A DNA stretch of 64,000 bases, from positions 124,001-188,000 of the forward strand of contig NZ_JACJST010000008.1 of NCBI RefSeq assembly GCF_014698305.1. The letters run 5' to 3'. The first letter of the stretch is position 1. Each line of letters starts with the position of its first letter. This DNA is from Anabaena lutea FACHB-196 (lineage in GTDB: Bacteria; Cyanobacteriota; Cyanobacteriia; Cyanobacteriales; Nostocaceae). The translations under genes and the position numbers were made by a program. This document shows positions 26,548 to 34,032 of the stretch, piece by piece. The notes beneath the pieces were generated by a model. The model was not told the origin of the DNA, ran no database searches, and saw only the letters and a list, made by a program, of their open reading frames with translations.

Positions 26548-27753
26548 TTACTGGGGCGGATAAGTTCCTGATAGCACTTTGAAGGTTTGAATTTTTCCCT
26601 TGCGGTTGACTTCGATTTCTAGAATGTCACCCACTGTACTTGATTCAACAATCTTCTGTACTTGGGCTGTAATTTTCACTACTTTACCGTTAATTTTTTG
26701 AATCACGTCTCCAGGAAGTAATCCTCCCTTTTCTGCTGGAGAATTTTTCAAAACTTCCTTAATGACAACACCAACATCTGGCTGAATGTTGAGTTTGTTG
26801 ACTTGATTCAACTGTTGTTTTTTGGCAGGAGAAAGGTCTGTCATTTCCACTCCCAAAAAGGGATGATCTGCTTTTCCTTTGGTAAATAGCTCATTAGCAA
26901 TCCGGGCGGCGGTTTCTATGGGGATAGCGAAACCAAGTCCTTGAGCATCGGCGCGGATAGCAGTATTAACGCCGATAACTTCACCTTGGGCATTTAAGAG
27001 GGGTCCGCCAGAGTTACCTGGGTTAATGGCGGCATCAGTTTGGATAAAACTAACACGCTTATCGGGAACACCGACTTGGGCGCTGGTGCGATCTGTGGCG
27101 CTGATAATGCCGATAGTCACAGTATTATCTAAACCTAAAGGATTACCGATAGCGATCGCCCATTGACCAGGAATTAAGTTTTGTGAATTACCTAACTTCA
27201 CTGTGGGCAATTTATCAGCCGGAATTTTTACCACTGCTACATCTGTTATAGTATCAACTCCTACTACTTTCCCCTCAAAAGTTCGACCATCTTTGAGGGT
27301 AACTTGTACAGTATCTGTCTCGGCTACTACATGAGCATTGGTTAGTAATTCCCCATTTTCGCTCAAAATAAATCCTGATCCTGTACCTCGCTCAATTCTT
27401 TCTTCGGGAATTGGTTTTTCATCTTCCCCAAAAAAACGCCGCCATACAGGATTTTTTAAAGCTTCAGAAATCGGATTGGCCACTTTGCGAGTCGCATTAA
27501 TTCGCACAACCGCTGGCCCTACTTTCTGCACAGCAGTGGCAATAAAATTTACATTATTGCCACCAACAGAATTTCCCACTCCTTCGGTAGGATCAGGCAT
27601 AACGGATTCTGGAGGTAAAGCCGCTGTGACATTTTTTAACTCTAGAAATGAGGGATTGTGTGGCAAAAGATATCGACTACCAAATACACCAAAACCACCG
27701 CCCATTACTACTAAAAACAGATAAACGGCTACTTGCTTCACAGATAACTTCAT
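26548..27753 (-). CDS. HhoA/DegP-family trypsin-like serine protease with PDZ
   Basis: The 401-residue protein has an N-terminal signal anchor (about 8-27), so the body is probably periplasmic or lumenal. The trypsin-like domain shows the triad H141 (NAHVV), D171 (TDVAVV) and S248 (GNSGGP). A C-terminal PDZ domain (about 295-395; GVVIKEVLKNSPAEKGGLLPGD in parts) follows. It is one of the cyanobacterial HhoA/HhoB/HtrA paralogues that degrade damaged envelope proteins. Which paralogue it is cannot be decided here. It is monocistronic. Confidence 0.93.
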   Translation of the reverse strand: MKLSVKQVAVYLFLVVMGGGFGVFGSRYLLPHNPSFLELKNVTAALPPESVMPDPTEGVGNSVGGNNVNFIATAVQKVGPAVVRINATRKVANPISEALKNPVWRRFFGEDEKPIPEERIERGTGSGFILSENGELLTNAHVVAETDTVQVTLKDGRTFEGKVVGVDTITDVAVVKIPADKLPTVKLGNSQNLIPGQWAIAIGNPLGLDNTVTIGIISATDRTSAQVGVPDKRVSFIQTDAAINPGNSGGPLLNAQGEVIGVNTAIRADAQGLGFAIPIETAARIANELFTKGKADHPFLGVEMTDLSPAKKQQLNQVNKLNIQPDVGVVIKEVLKNSPAEKGGLLPGDVIQKINGKVVKITAQVQKIVESSTVGDILEIEVNRKGKIQTFKVLSGTYPPQ

Positions 27754-27864
27754 ATTAATTAATTAAGAATAATTGCGCTCACAGCTAGACAGTTACTAAT
27801 TTCTAAGTGTAGTCAAAAAAGAAGAAAGGGGGCAGGGGGCAGAGAGATATTGTGGGGGAGATAA

Positions 27865-27990
27865 GTAGGCTGGTGTAAATATTTTTCGTTGGGATCAGGC
27901 AGGGGCTTTCTTGCAGGGGGAAAGAGGATTTTAGCCTAGTTCATATTTTTTACATAGTTTGGTTTTTTGCGCCGATCTGCTTAACTTGGA
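27865..27990. repeat. Composite dispersed repeat upstream of the M23 gene
   Basis: It begins GTAGGCTGGTGTAAATATTT and CGTTGGGATCA (like 21091-21123). It continues with GGCAGGGG and a TTTACATAGTTTGGTTTTTT block that recurs at about 51429-51480. It occupies most of the region 27770-28065 and may carry promoter parts for the M23 gene. Confidence 0.6.
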
Positions 27991-28065
27991 GTTAAGCAAA
28001 AAAATATCCTATCTTTAAGATTCCCCAACTAAAATCTAGAATTAGCGCTCTCTGAACTTGTTGAC

Positions 28066-28956
28066 ATGACTTTTCCCTATCGTTCAATGTTTTTGTATAG
28101 CTTAGTTAGCGCATTGGGGCTAATATCCACAATGCCACAACCACAAAGCGCTAATGCTGCACCAAGTTGTTCAACTCCTGCCCTATCTCGCATTCAACGC
28201 CATCAAGTTTCTCGTGGTGAGACTTTAGAGGGCATAGCCCAGGGCTACAAGCTCATGCCAGCAACAATTATCGGCATGAATCCATTTATCAACAACGGGA
28301 CTGTGAGGGTTGGTACTGAACTTCAGATTCCTCCCTTCAATGGAATTGTAGTAGAAGTACCCCCCACTCAAACTTGGCGACAAGTTGCGGTCAAGTACAA
28401 AGTCCGTCCAGATACCCTGTTTGAGATTAATGGTTGTCAACAAAATCCTAGAGTTGTTTTTGTTCCGGTTGTTCCTGGTGTAGCTGGGTCTTCTAATCGT
28501 ATTATTGCTGCTTCCCCTCCACAAACTGCACCATCTGCAACAATAGCGGGCTATCCTTTATCGAGTGCAACAACTGTAGCTTTACCTTATGGCTGGCAAA
28601 TCAACCCCATAACCAAGGAAGTTTTTTTTCATAGTGGTGTAGATTTGGTAGCACCAGTGGGTACTCCTGTGGAAGCGATCGCACCAGGTATTGTAGTATT
28701 TGCTAAAGACCAAGGTACTTATGGCAAGTTGGTAATTATTAACCACCTTGGCGGATATCAAAGCCGTTACGCCCAGCTTGAGACGATAAATGTCACTTTG
28801 GGTCAAAATGTCAAAAAAGGTGACTTACTGGGAACTGTAGGAGCTACAGGACAACCGACTTCTAGAGAACCTCATCTACATTTTGAAATGCGTTCTAACG
28901 GTTCCCTGGGTTGGGAAGCTAAAGATCCAAAAAATTATTTAACAAGTGATAAGTGA
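28066..28956 (+). CDS. LysM-containing M23 peptidase
   Basis: The 296-residue protein has a probable N-terminal signal peptide (about 8-31). Two LysM-like segments follow (about 45-87, RHQVSRGETLEGIAQGYKL in parts; and about 96-135). A C-terminal M23 metallopeptidase domain (about 170-290) carries the zinc motif HSGVDLVAP with the HLHFEM motif near the end. It likely binds and cuts peptidoglycan in the periplasm during cell elongation or separation. The stop codon overlaps a GTGACAG tandem repeat. A second M23 protein lies at 30522-31694. Confidence 0.92.
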   Translation: MTFPYRSMFLYSLVSALGLISTMPQPQSANAAPSCSTPALSRIQRHQVSRGETLEGIAQGYKLMPATIIGMNPFINNGTVRVGTELQIPPFNGIVVEVPPTQTWRQVAVKYKVRPDTLFEINGCQQNPRVVFVPVVPGVAGSSNRIIAASPPQTAPSATIAGYPLSSATTVALPYGWQINPITKEVFFHSGVDLVAPVGTPVEAIAPGIVVFAKDQGTYGKLVIINHLGGYQSRYAQLETINVTLGQNVKKGDLLGTVGATGQPTSREPHLHFEMRSNGSLGWEAKDPKNYLTSDK

Positions 28957-28980
28957 CAGGTGACAGGTGACAGGTGACAG
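28953..28980. repeat. GTGACAG heptamer array, 4 units
   Basis: Four perfect head-to-tail copies of GTGACAG start within the stop codon of the LysM-M23 gene. Short 7-bp arrays like this are typical STRR elements of heterocystous cyanobacteria. Confidence 0.9.
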
Positions 28981-29023
28981 CGGAAGAAAGCAGAGTAAGC
29001 AGGGAGAGTAATTTCTAAAATCT

Positions 29024-29048
29024 GAATTACGAATTACGAATTACGAAT
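29024..29048. repeat. ACGAATT heptamer array overlapping a gene end
   Basis: About three copies of the heptamer ACGAATT (read GAATTACGAATTACGAATTC). The array supplies the last codons and stop of the cysteine hydrolase gene (C-terminal FVIRNS). It is the same heptamer as in the repeats at 2450-2507 and 63648-63748. Confidence 0.8.
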
Positions 29049-30067
29049 TCATCCGTTGATTTAATGATGTGCATTCCTGCTTCTGCAAATCTGGCAAATG
29101 TCGCGTTAGCTTGTTCTGTGTAGTCAACTACTCCCGGAACTACAACAGGAGAAGTGCAATCTTCAAGTAGATAGATTTTATTTGTCAGGGTAGGGTCTAC
29201 TTGTTTTATTTCTGTTAATAAATCATCAATTGTCCAAGCAACACAATGACTTTTAGCTTGTCCTCCAATAATCACCGCATCAAATTCTAAAAGTTGTTTA
29301 ATTAAATTTTTGTTTTTTTCAGCAATTGGCTTTTCGTCAAAACCTACTAATACTTCTGGACGTAAAATAGAATAATTTTCTGTTAACGGATTTTCACCTT
29401 TTAATTCAAATTGAGTTTGACTTTGACGAGCGATACTATGAAAAAATATGGCTTCTTCTACAGATGAAACCAAAGCCTGACCAATTCCGCCTAACATGGA
29501 ATGATAAGGCCAAACTGTCAGCGGGTATTTCCCATTTTGGCTAAGTTGTTTCACGTAATGAAAAGCTTGTTTTTTTAATAATTCATAATCGCCATTTGTC
29601 ACACTATTAGCAACTGCTGGGTTAACTTGCCAAATTCCTTGTTCAATATCTGCGGGTGTAATGTTGGTTGCTGCTGGTGTCGGGTGTTCTCCATCTGCAT
29701 TTATCCAAAAAATAGGATGGAAGATTTGCATTGCTGTATGAGTATCTAGGGTGGGAATAATTTTTGTAATTATGCCCAAGTTGCGATAAATAAATTCACA
29801 CAATCGGGTGTTATCATCAACTGCACCAGTTCCTGTTTGTCCACCCACATATAATTCAAAATCGGGAATACAAAATGTGTTTTGGACATCTATTAATAAT
29901 AGACAAATGCGGGTTTTATCTAATGTTGCTGGTTGGATGTTTTGTTGTTTTGCAAATATTTCTGCTTCGGCTGCGCGTTGTTGATAAGGTACACGCCAGA
30001 CTTCGCCGACTTTTGCAGGGTTGAAGTGTGTGGGAATGGGGAGTTGGGTTGTTGTTTGGGTGTTCAT
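29027..30067 (-). CDS. Isochorismatase-like cysteine hydrolase
   Basis: The 346-residue protein is of the isochorismatase/nicotinamidase fold. The catalytic Asp lies in CLLLIDVQNTFC (about 56-67), and the nucleophilic Cys in GGQAKSHCVAWTIDD (about 267-281). An internal block with LDTHTAMQIFHPIFW would supply metal or substrate contacts as in nicotinamidases (D-x-H). It is longer than typical nicotinamidases (about 200 residues), with a 45-residue N-terminal extension and inserted middle region. Substrate unknown. Its final residues come from repeat DNA. Confidence 0.83.
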   Translation of the reverse strand: MNTQTTTQLPIPTHFNPAKVGEVWRVPYQQRAAEAEIFAKQQNIQPATLDKTRICLLLIDVQNTFCIPDFELYVGGQTGTGAVDDNTRLCEFIYRNLGIITKIIPTLDTHTAMQIFHPIFWINADGEHPTPAATNITPADIEQGIWQVNPAVANSVTNGDYELLKKQAFHYVKQLSQNGKYPLTVWPYHSMLGGIGQALVSSVEEAIFFHSIARQSQTQFELKGENPLTENYSILRPEVLVGFDEKPIAEKNKNLIKQLLEFDAVIIGGQAKSHCVAWTIDDLLTEIKQVDPTLTNKIYLLEDCTSPVVVPGVVDYTEQANATFARFAEAGMHIIKSTDEFVIRNS

Positions 30068-30406
30068 AATTAAATTTTAATCTTGTCTATATATCCCTCT
30101 CCTCAGAAACATTTATCTTTTTTGAAAGAGGGTTAAAGCAGATTACAGATAAGTGAGGTATACTCTTGTTTATATCTTCATTTTGGCTACGTTTGATTCG
30201 ATTAATTCCACGCTTTTAAAAAACAGGTTTACACACTTTTGCGGCTGTACCTCATAAACCTGAAATACACTGTAATTTTGGAAATTTGGATATTTGAGGT
30301 TTTCTCAAACTTGCCAATTCCAATGGGAATGCAAATAATGGTCGGTTAAGGTGAAGAAAAACTGAGAAAAAATTAATTTTCTTTTTGATTTGTAATAATT
30401 AAAAAA
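30068..30406. other. Intergenic region without a recognised gene
   Basis: 339 bp between the cysteine hydrolase gene and tRNA-Arg. It contains gtgaggtatact and gctgtacctca fragments related to the TGAGGTACA element at 17870-17935. No open frame of note or recognised RNA was seen. Confidence 0.5.
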
Positions 30407-30479
30407 CGAGCGCGGAGGGATTTGAACCCCCGACCCACAGGACCGGAACCTGTTGCTCTATCCACTGAGCCACGCGCCC
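30407..30479 (-). tRNA. trnR-CCG: tRNA-Arg (anticodon CCG)
   Basis: Read on the minus strand, this 73-nt gene starts GGGCGCGTGGCTCAGTGGAT. The anticodon stem ACAGG/CCTGT encloses TTCCGGT, giving anticodon CCG. The T-arm carries GGTTCAAATCC. The acceptor GGGCGCG pairs with CGCGCTC with one G-U, and the discriminator is G. CCA is not encoded. It reads the rare codon CGG. Confidence 0.97.
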
Positions 30480-30521
30480 TCAAACATATACCTCATATTA
30501 TATCATACTTTTTGAATTTGA

Positions 30522-31694
30522 TTACAAGTAATTTGCTGGGTCAACGGGTGTACCATCACGACGGACTTCAAAATGCAGGTGAGGGCCTGTAGATAAGCCT
30601 GTAGAACCGACAGATGCGATCGCTTGTCCTTTTTGTACAGCCTGTCCTTCGCTAACATACAACTCACTGCTGTGTCCATAAAGAGTGCTGATACCGTTGC
30701 TGTGACTGATAATTACAGCTTTACCATAACCACCATACCAACCTGCAAAAATCACCGTACCTGAATCTGCTGCCCGAATTGTACTACCATAACTGGCTGC
30801 AAAATCCAAACCGGCATGAAAGCGACGATAACCGAGAATTGGGTGTATTCTCCAGCCAAAAGGACTGCTGGTGGGTGCGTCGCTGGGAAATGCAAAGATA
30901 CCCGTACCACGAATCCAAACTTTACTGTTAGCTTTTGCTAGTGCGGCTTCCCTTTCTTTTTCTTGAATCAAAGCTTCTAGATTTTGAGAATCTTTCTCCA
31001 GTTGATTTTGTGCAGCTTCTAAAGCCAAGCGATCGCTATTTAAGCGTTGAACTAATTCTGTTTGTGACTGGGCTTGATTTTGATAATCAGCTTTTTGGGC
31101 TAGTAATTGTTCTCTAATTAAAGCAATTTGGTTTTTCTGCGCTTCTACTTCTGTTCTTTGTTGAATTAATAAATTTGCTTGTTGAGACAGTCTCGCTAAA
31201 ATTTGCTGATCTGCTTTATAAACCAACTTCAACTGATAACGACGACTGATAAAATCGCTAATATTTTGACTTTGTAGTAAAACAGCTAATCCCTGAGAAA
31301 TAGGGGAACGTTGAATATACCGCAATCTTGCGACTGTTGCAACTTGCCGATTTTCATAATCTCTTTCTGAAATAGCTAAATCAGCTTCTAACTGCTGGAG
31401 ACGTTGGTTAGCTTGTTGTAATCTAAGTTCGCTTTCTTGAATATAGCTATTAGTAGTTTGGATATTTTGCTTGACACCAGTTAGGTGTTTTTGTGCTTCT
31501 ATTTGTAAATTTGTTAAGCGATTCTGTTCCTGAATTACATTCTCACGTTGTTGCTGAACTTGCTGCTGTTGTTGTTTAAGGGTGTTAATAGAATTTGCAG
31601 ATACTGGCAACAGTATGAAAACTGTCCAGAAAATGCAACAACAGATCAGAAATAACCACCAGAATCTAATTTGTTTAAAAAATGCCGTTTTCAT
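30522..31694 (-). CDS. M23 peptidase with coiled coil (EnvC-like)
   Basis: The 390-residue protein has an N-terminal hydrophobic signal (about 11-32). A long glutamine-rich coiled coil follows (about 36-245, heptad-like QQQVQQQRENVIQEQ). A C-terminal M23 domain (about 275-388) has HAGLDFAAS and HLHFEVRRDG motifs. The layout is that of EnvC/murein hydrolase activators, which regulate amidases at the division site, although this M23 domain keeps its metal-binding histidines and may itself be active. It lies 42 bp downstream of where the tRNA-Arg gene begins, on the same strand. Confidence 0.92.
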   Translation of the reverse strand: MKTAFFKQIRFWWLFLICCCIFWTVFILLPVSANSINTLKQQQQQVQQQRENVIQEQNRLTNLQIEAQKHLTGVKQNIQTTNSYIQESELRLQQANQRLQQLEADLAISERDYENRQVATVARLRYIQRSPISQGLAVLLQSQNISDFISRRYQLKLVYKADQQILARLSQQANLLIQQRTEVEAQKNQIALIREQLLAQKADYQNQAQSQTELVQRLNSDRLALEAAQNQLEKDSQNLEALIQEKEREAALAKANSKVWIRGTGIFAFPSDAPTSSPFGWRIHPILGYRRFHAGLDFAASYGSTIRAADSGTVIFAGWYGGYGKAVIISHSNGISTLYGHSSELYVSEGQAVQKGQAIASVGSTGLSTGPHLHFEVRRDGTPVDPANYL

Positions 31695-31844
31695 CTAGTT
31701 AAATTCCGCCCAAGCAATGCAGATATGAACAATATTATGCCCAAAATTGGGTAAAATTTAACACCCATCCCCAGATCACCGCCCCAATTTCTTAGATAAG
31801 TCGGTGATCTTGTTGTTCAAATCTCATTTAGGATAGCCATATAT

Positions 31845-32036
31845 ATGTCAAATTCCATTAACTCGCAACCAGTGCCATGTCAGAGTATTTGTAAAGACTG
31901 TGCTTTTTATGTCAAATTAGAATGCACTCACCCTGATGAATCTGGAGTTAATTGTGATACTGTGATTTTCTGCAATTCTTTCACTCCTGCGGAAGAAGTT
32001 GACAGTCCTTGTGTTTCTTTTGGTAATGATGATTAA
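31845..32036 (+). CDS. Small cysteine-rich protein of unknown function
   Basis: The 63-residue protein has eight cysteines, including CQSICKDC (C12, C16, C19), C27, C37, C43 and C56, spaced as in small metal-binding proteins. A conserved look (KDCAFYVKLECTHPDE) suggests a real gene rather than chance. I do not recognise the family. It stands between an M23 gene and an SPFH gene on the other strand. Confidence 0.6.
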   Translation: MSNSINSQPVPCQSICKDCAFYVKLECTHPDESGVNCDTVIFCNSFTPAEEVDSPCVSFGNDD

Positions 32037-32080
32037 TATTAATTAGGTTCGTACTCCCAGCACAAACATCTGAAAAGATT

Positions 32081-32977
32081 TTATGGTTTTGTTGTTACTG
32101 AATCTGGTTGAATTAAAATAGGAATTCCCCCCTTTTCAGAACCGATAACTACAATCTTAGAGTTATTAGATTGAGCAAGTTTTTCTGTAGCTTCAATTGT
32201 GCGTAATTGCAGAACTTGGTTAGTGAGTCCACCAGAGATAATTTTTTGAGCATCAGCGATACCTTTCGCTTCTATTGTCTTGCGTTCAGCTTCTTGACGC
32301 TCTTTTTCCAACACAAATTTCATCTGTTCATTTTCTTGTTCTGCTTTGAGTTTTTCTTGAATAGCTGTTTGCAGAGTTTCAGGCATTTTCACATTTCTCA
32401 AAAGTGCTTGGTCAACTATAAAACCCAAACTTGGTATTTCTTGTATCAGTTGTTGATTAATTTTTTGAACTATTTCTTGGCGTTTTGTTGAGTAAACTGC
32501 ACTTGCTGGATAGTTTGCTGTAATAGCGCGGACAGTAGAACGAAATCGGGAAATGATCAATTGTTTTTCATCAGTTCCAATTGTTTTATATACTATCGCT
32601 GCTTTCTGGGGGTCAAGTCTATATTGAAGACTGACATCAAGATTTAAACTCAAACCTTCTTGAGATGTTGTGTCTATGTTTTCCTTAATATCTTTAAGAC
32701 GAGTAGAAAAATTCAAAACTTTAGCAAAAGGGTTAACTACGTGGACACCTGAATCGAGGGTATTGTCGGAAACTTTACCAAATAAGTTGACAATACCAAC
32801 ATTCCCCGGTGGAACTATCACCAAAAGTCTGGAAATAGAAGGCATTAGTGCAATAGTACCAATCAATATGGTAATTCCACGTACCGCAAATTGAGTCTTT
32901 GCATTGGTTATTCTGCCGGTTTGGAGATATATGAGAATTGCTATGAGACTTGTGAGGAGGGAGAATATAAAGCCCAT
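32081..32977 (-). CDS. SPFH/prohibitin family membrane protein
   Basis: The 298-residue protein starts with a hydrophobic anchor (about 2-20), and a second hydrophobic segment lies at 33-55. The SPFH domain (about 52-230) includes PPGNVGIVNLFGKVSDNTLDSG (in parts) and the coiled-coil AEQENEQMKFVLEKERQEAERKTIEAKG (in parts). Prohibitins form ring-like scaffolds in membranes and modulate proteases. In cyanobacteria they occur in both plasma and thylakoid membranes. Monocistronic. Confidence 0.92.
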   Translation of the reverse strand: MGFIFSLLTSLIAILIYLQTGRITNAKTQFAVRGITILIGTIALMPSISRLLVIVPPGNVGIVNLFGKVSDNTLDSGVHVVNPFAKVLNFSTRLKDIKENIDTTSQEGLSLNLDVSLQYRLDPQKAAIVYKTIGTDEKQLIISRFRSTVRAITANYPASAVYSTKRQEIVQKINQQLIQEIPSLGFIVDQALLRNVKMPETLQTAIQEKLKAEQENEQMKFVLEKERQEAERKTIEAKGIADAQKIISGGLTNQVLQLRTIEATEKLAQSNNSKIVVIGSEKGGIPILIQPDSVTTKP

Positions 32978-33128
32978 GAGATTTTCTGTATTGTTAAGAT
33001 GTTATATATACTTAACATACAAGTATAATAATAAGTTTAAGGTTTGGTTATCAATAAAATCTATTATTCTCAATCTCTGTCCTGTTTACTTAAACGGGTT
33101 TCAAAAATATCATGATCTTCTTTCTGTC

Positions 33129-33178
33129 TTTTGCGTCTAACGCACTTCGTGCTTCGTTGGTGCGTCTTTGCGTGAGAC
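33129..33178. repeat. Dispersed repeat, second copy of the leuC-leuD repeat
   Basis: Contains TTGCGTCTAACGCACTTCGT and ends with TTTGCGTGAGAC. The reverse complement matches 814-870 with small indels. Located upstream of the hairpin pair at 33186-33231. Confidence 0.7.
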
Positions 33179-33185
33179 AAAAAAC

Positions 33186-33231
33186 GGAAGGTAGAACCTT
33201 CCTGATAGCATTCCCAGTCAGAGACTGGGAA
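33186..33231. terminator. Double hairpin, copy associated with the EF-G relic
   Basis: GGAAGG-TAGAA-CCTTCC (33186-33202) is followed by TTCCCAGTC-AGA-GACTGGGAA (33211-33231). The same double hairpin occurs at 33977-34022, just beyond the intact EF-G-like gene. There the first stem is AGAAGG...CCTTCT, a compensated change of the outer pair (G-C to A-T). Confidence 0.75.
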
Positions 33232-33241
33232 CGAGATTAAA

Positions 33242-33347
33242 CTATTTACCGTTATTAATTAGAATGCGTTCAGCTAACTTTTCCGGGACTTCTTGCAAAT
33301 GATCTTCCAATGAAAAGAAGCAACGCCTAAAGTAAGCGATTTAAGTA
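33242..33347 (-). pseudogene. Relic of the 3' end of an EF-G-like gene
   Basis: On the minus strand this reads LTLGVASFHW, then after a small deletion EDHLQEVPEKLAERIL and INNGK before a TAG. This parallels the intact gene's C-terminus (LTLGVGSFHWEQDHLQEV, PEKLAERIL). DNA similarity to 34035-34150 continues into the downstream double hairpin. Upstream of about 33347 the similarity ends. It is therefore a truncated, frameshifted duplicate of the gene at 34033-36069, from which it is separated by the DUF29 gene. Confidence 0.88.
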
Positions 33348-33433
33348 TAATGATTATATCACCTAATGATTCTATGCGTACCTAAAGAGCTTACCGTAAA
33401 ATCTCACAATTTATTTGAGGAGGTTGGAATAAA

Positions 33434-33901
33434 ATGACAGCAACTCAACCAACAAACCTGACTAATTCAAATCTTTATAATGAAGACTTTTATCTGTGGA
33501 TAGAAACAACAGCCAAACAATTAAAAAATGGTAACTTTGCAGAAATTGACTTAACTAATTTAATTGAAGAAATTGAAAGCATGGGGAGAAGTGAAAAAAG
33601 AGCATTAAAAAGTAATTTATTAGTTGTATTAATGCACCTACTCAAATATAAATATCAGCCAGAAAAACGCAGCAATAGTTGGTTATCTACTATATTTGAA
33701 CATAGACGCAGATTGAAAGAAGACTTAACCGAAAGTCCAAGTTTAAAAAAATACTTCTCTGACGTATTTAACGAATCTTATCAAGATGCAAGAAAACAAG
33801 CATCCTTAGAAACAGGATTATCACTTGATACTTTTCCTGTAGATTCTCCCTTTACTACAGATGAAACTTTAAATCAAGATTATTTACCAGAACAACATTG
33901 A
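33434..33901 (+). CDS. DUF29 family protein
   Basis: The 155-residue protein begins with a polar start, then LYNEDFYLWIETTAKQLKNGNF (in parts) and DLTNLIEEIESMGRSEKRALKSNL (in parts), which are typical of DUF29. DUF29 is common and often multicopy in cyanobacteria; its function is unknown. A clear ribosome-binding GAGGAGG precedes the ATG. It is sandwiched between the EF-G relic and the intact EF-G-like gene, suggesting it arrived with, or was trapped by, the duplication event. Confidence 0.88.
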   Translation: MTATQPTNLTNSNLYNEDFYLWIETTAKQLKNGNFAEIDLTNLIEEIESMGRSEKRALKSNLLVVLMHLLKYKYQPEKRSNSWLSTIFEHRRRLKEDLTESPSLKKYFSDVFNESYQDARKQASLETGLSLDTFPVDSPFTTDETLNQDYLPEQH

Positions 33902-33976
33902 TTTTTTTCTTATCTTTTCTCCTTCCTTTGCGTCTTTGCTCCTTTGTGCCTTTGCGCGAAATAAAAAATAAAAAAC

Positions 33977-34022
33977 AGAAGGTAGAACCTTCTAGATAGC
34001 ATTCCCAGTCAGAGACTGGGAA
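33977..34022 (-). terminator. Double hairpin downstream of the EF-G-like gene
   Basis: TTCCCAGTC-AGA-GACTGGGAA (34002-34022) and AGAAGG-TAGAA-CCTTCT (33977-33993) lie right after the stop at 34033 on the minus strand. The second hairpin is followed on that strand by TGTTTTTTATTTTTTAT, which fits a Rho-independent terminator. A near copy sits beside the EF-G relic. Confidence 0.78.
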
Positions 34023-34032
34023 CGAGATTAAA

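Noticed and set aside
33186-34022. Two-copy 'repeat-spacer' resembling a CRISPR repeat
   Set aside because: The hairpin units TTCCCAGTC-AGA-GACTGGGAA are 790 bp apart and part of a gene-end duplication; no cas genes are present.
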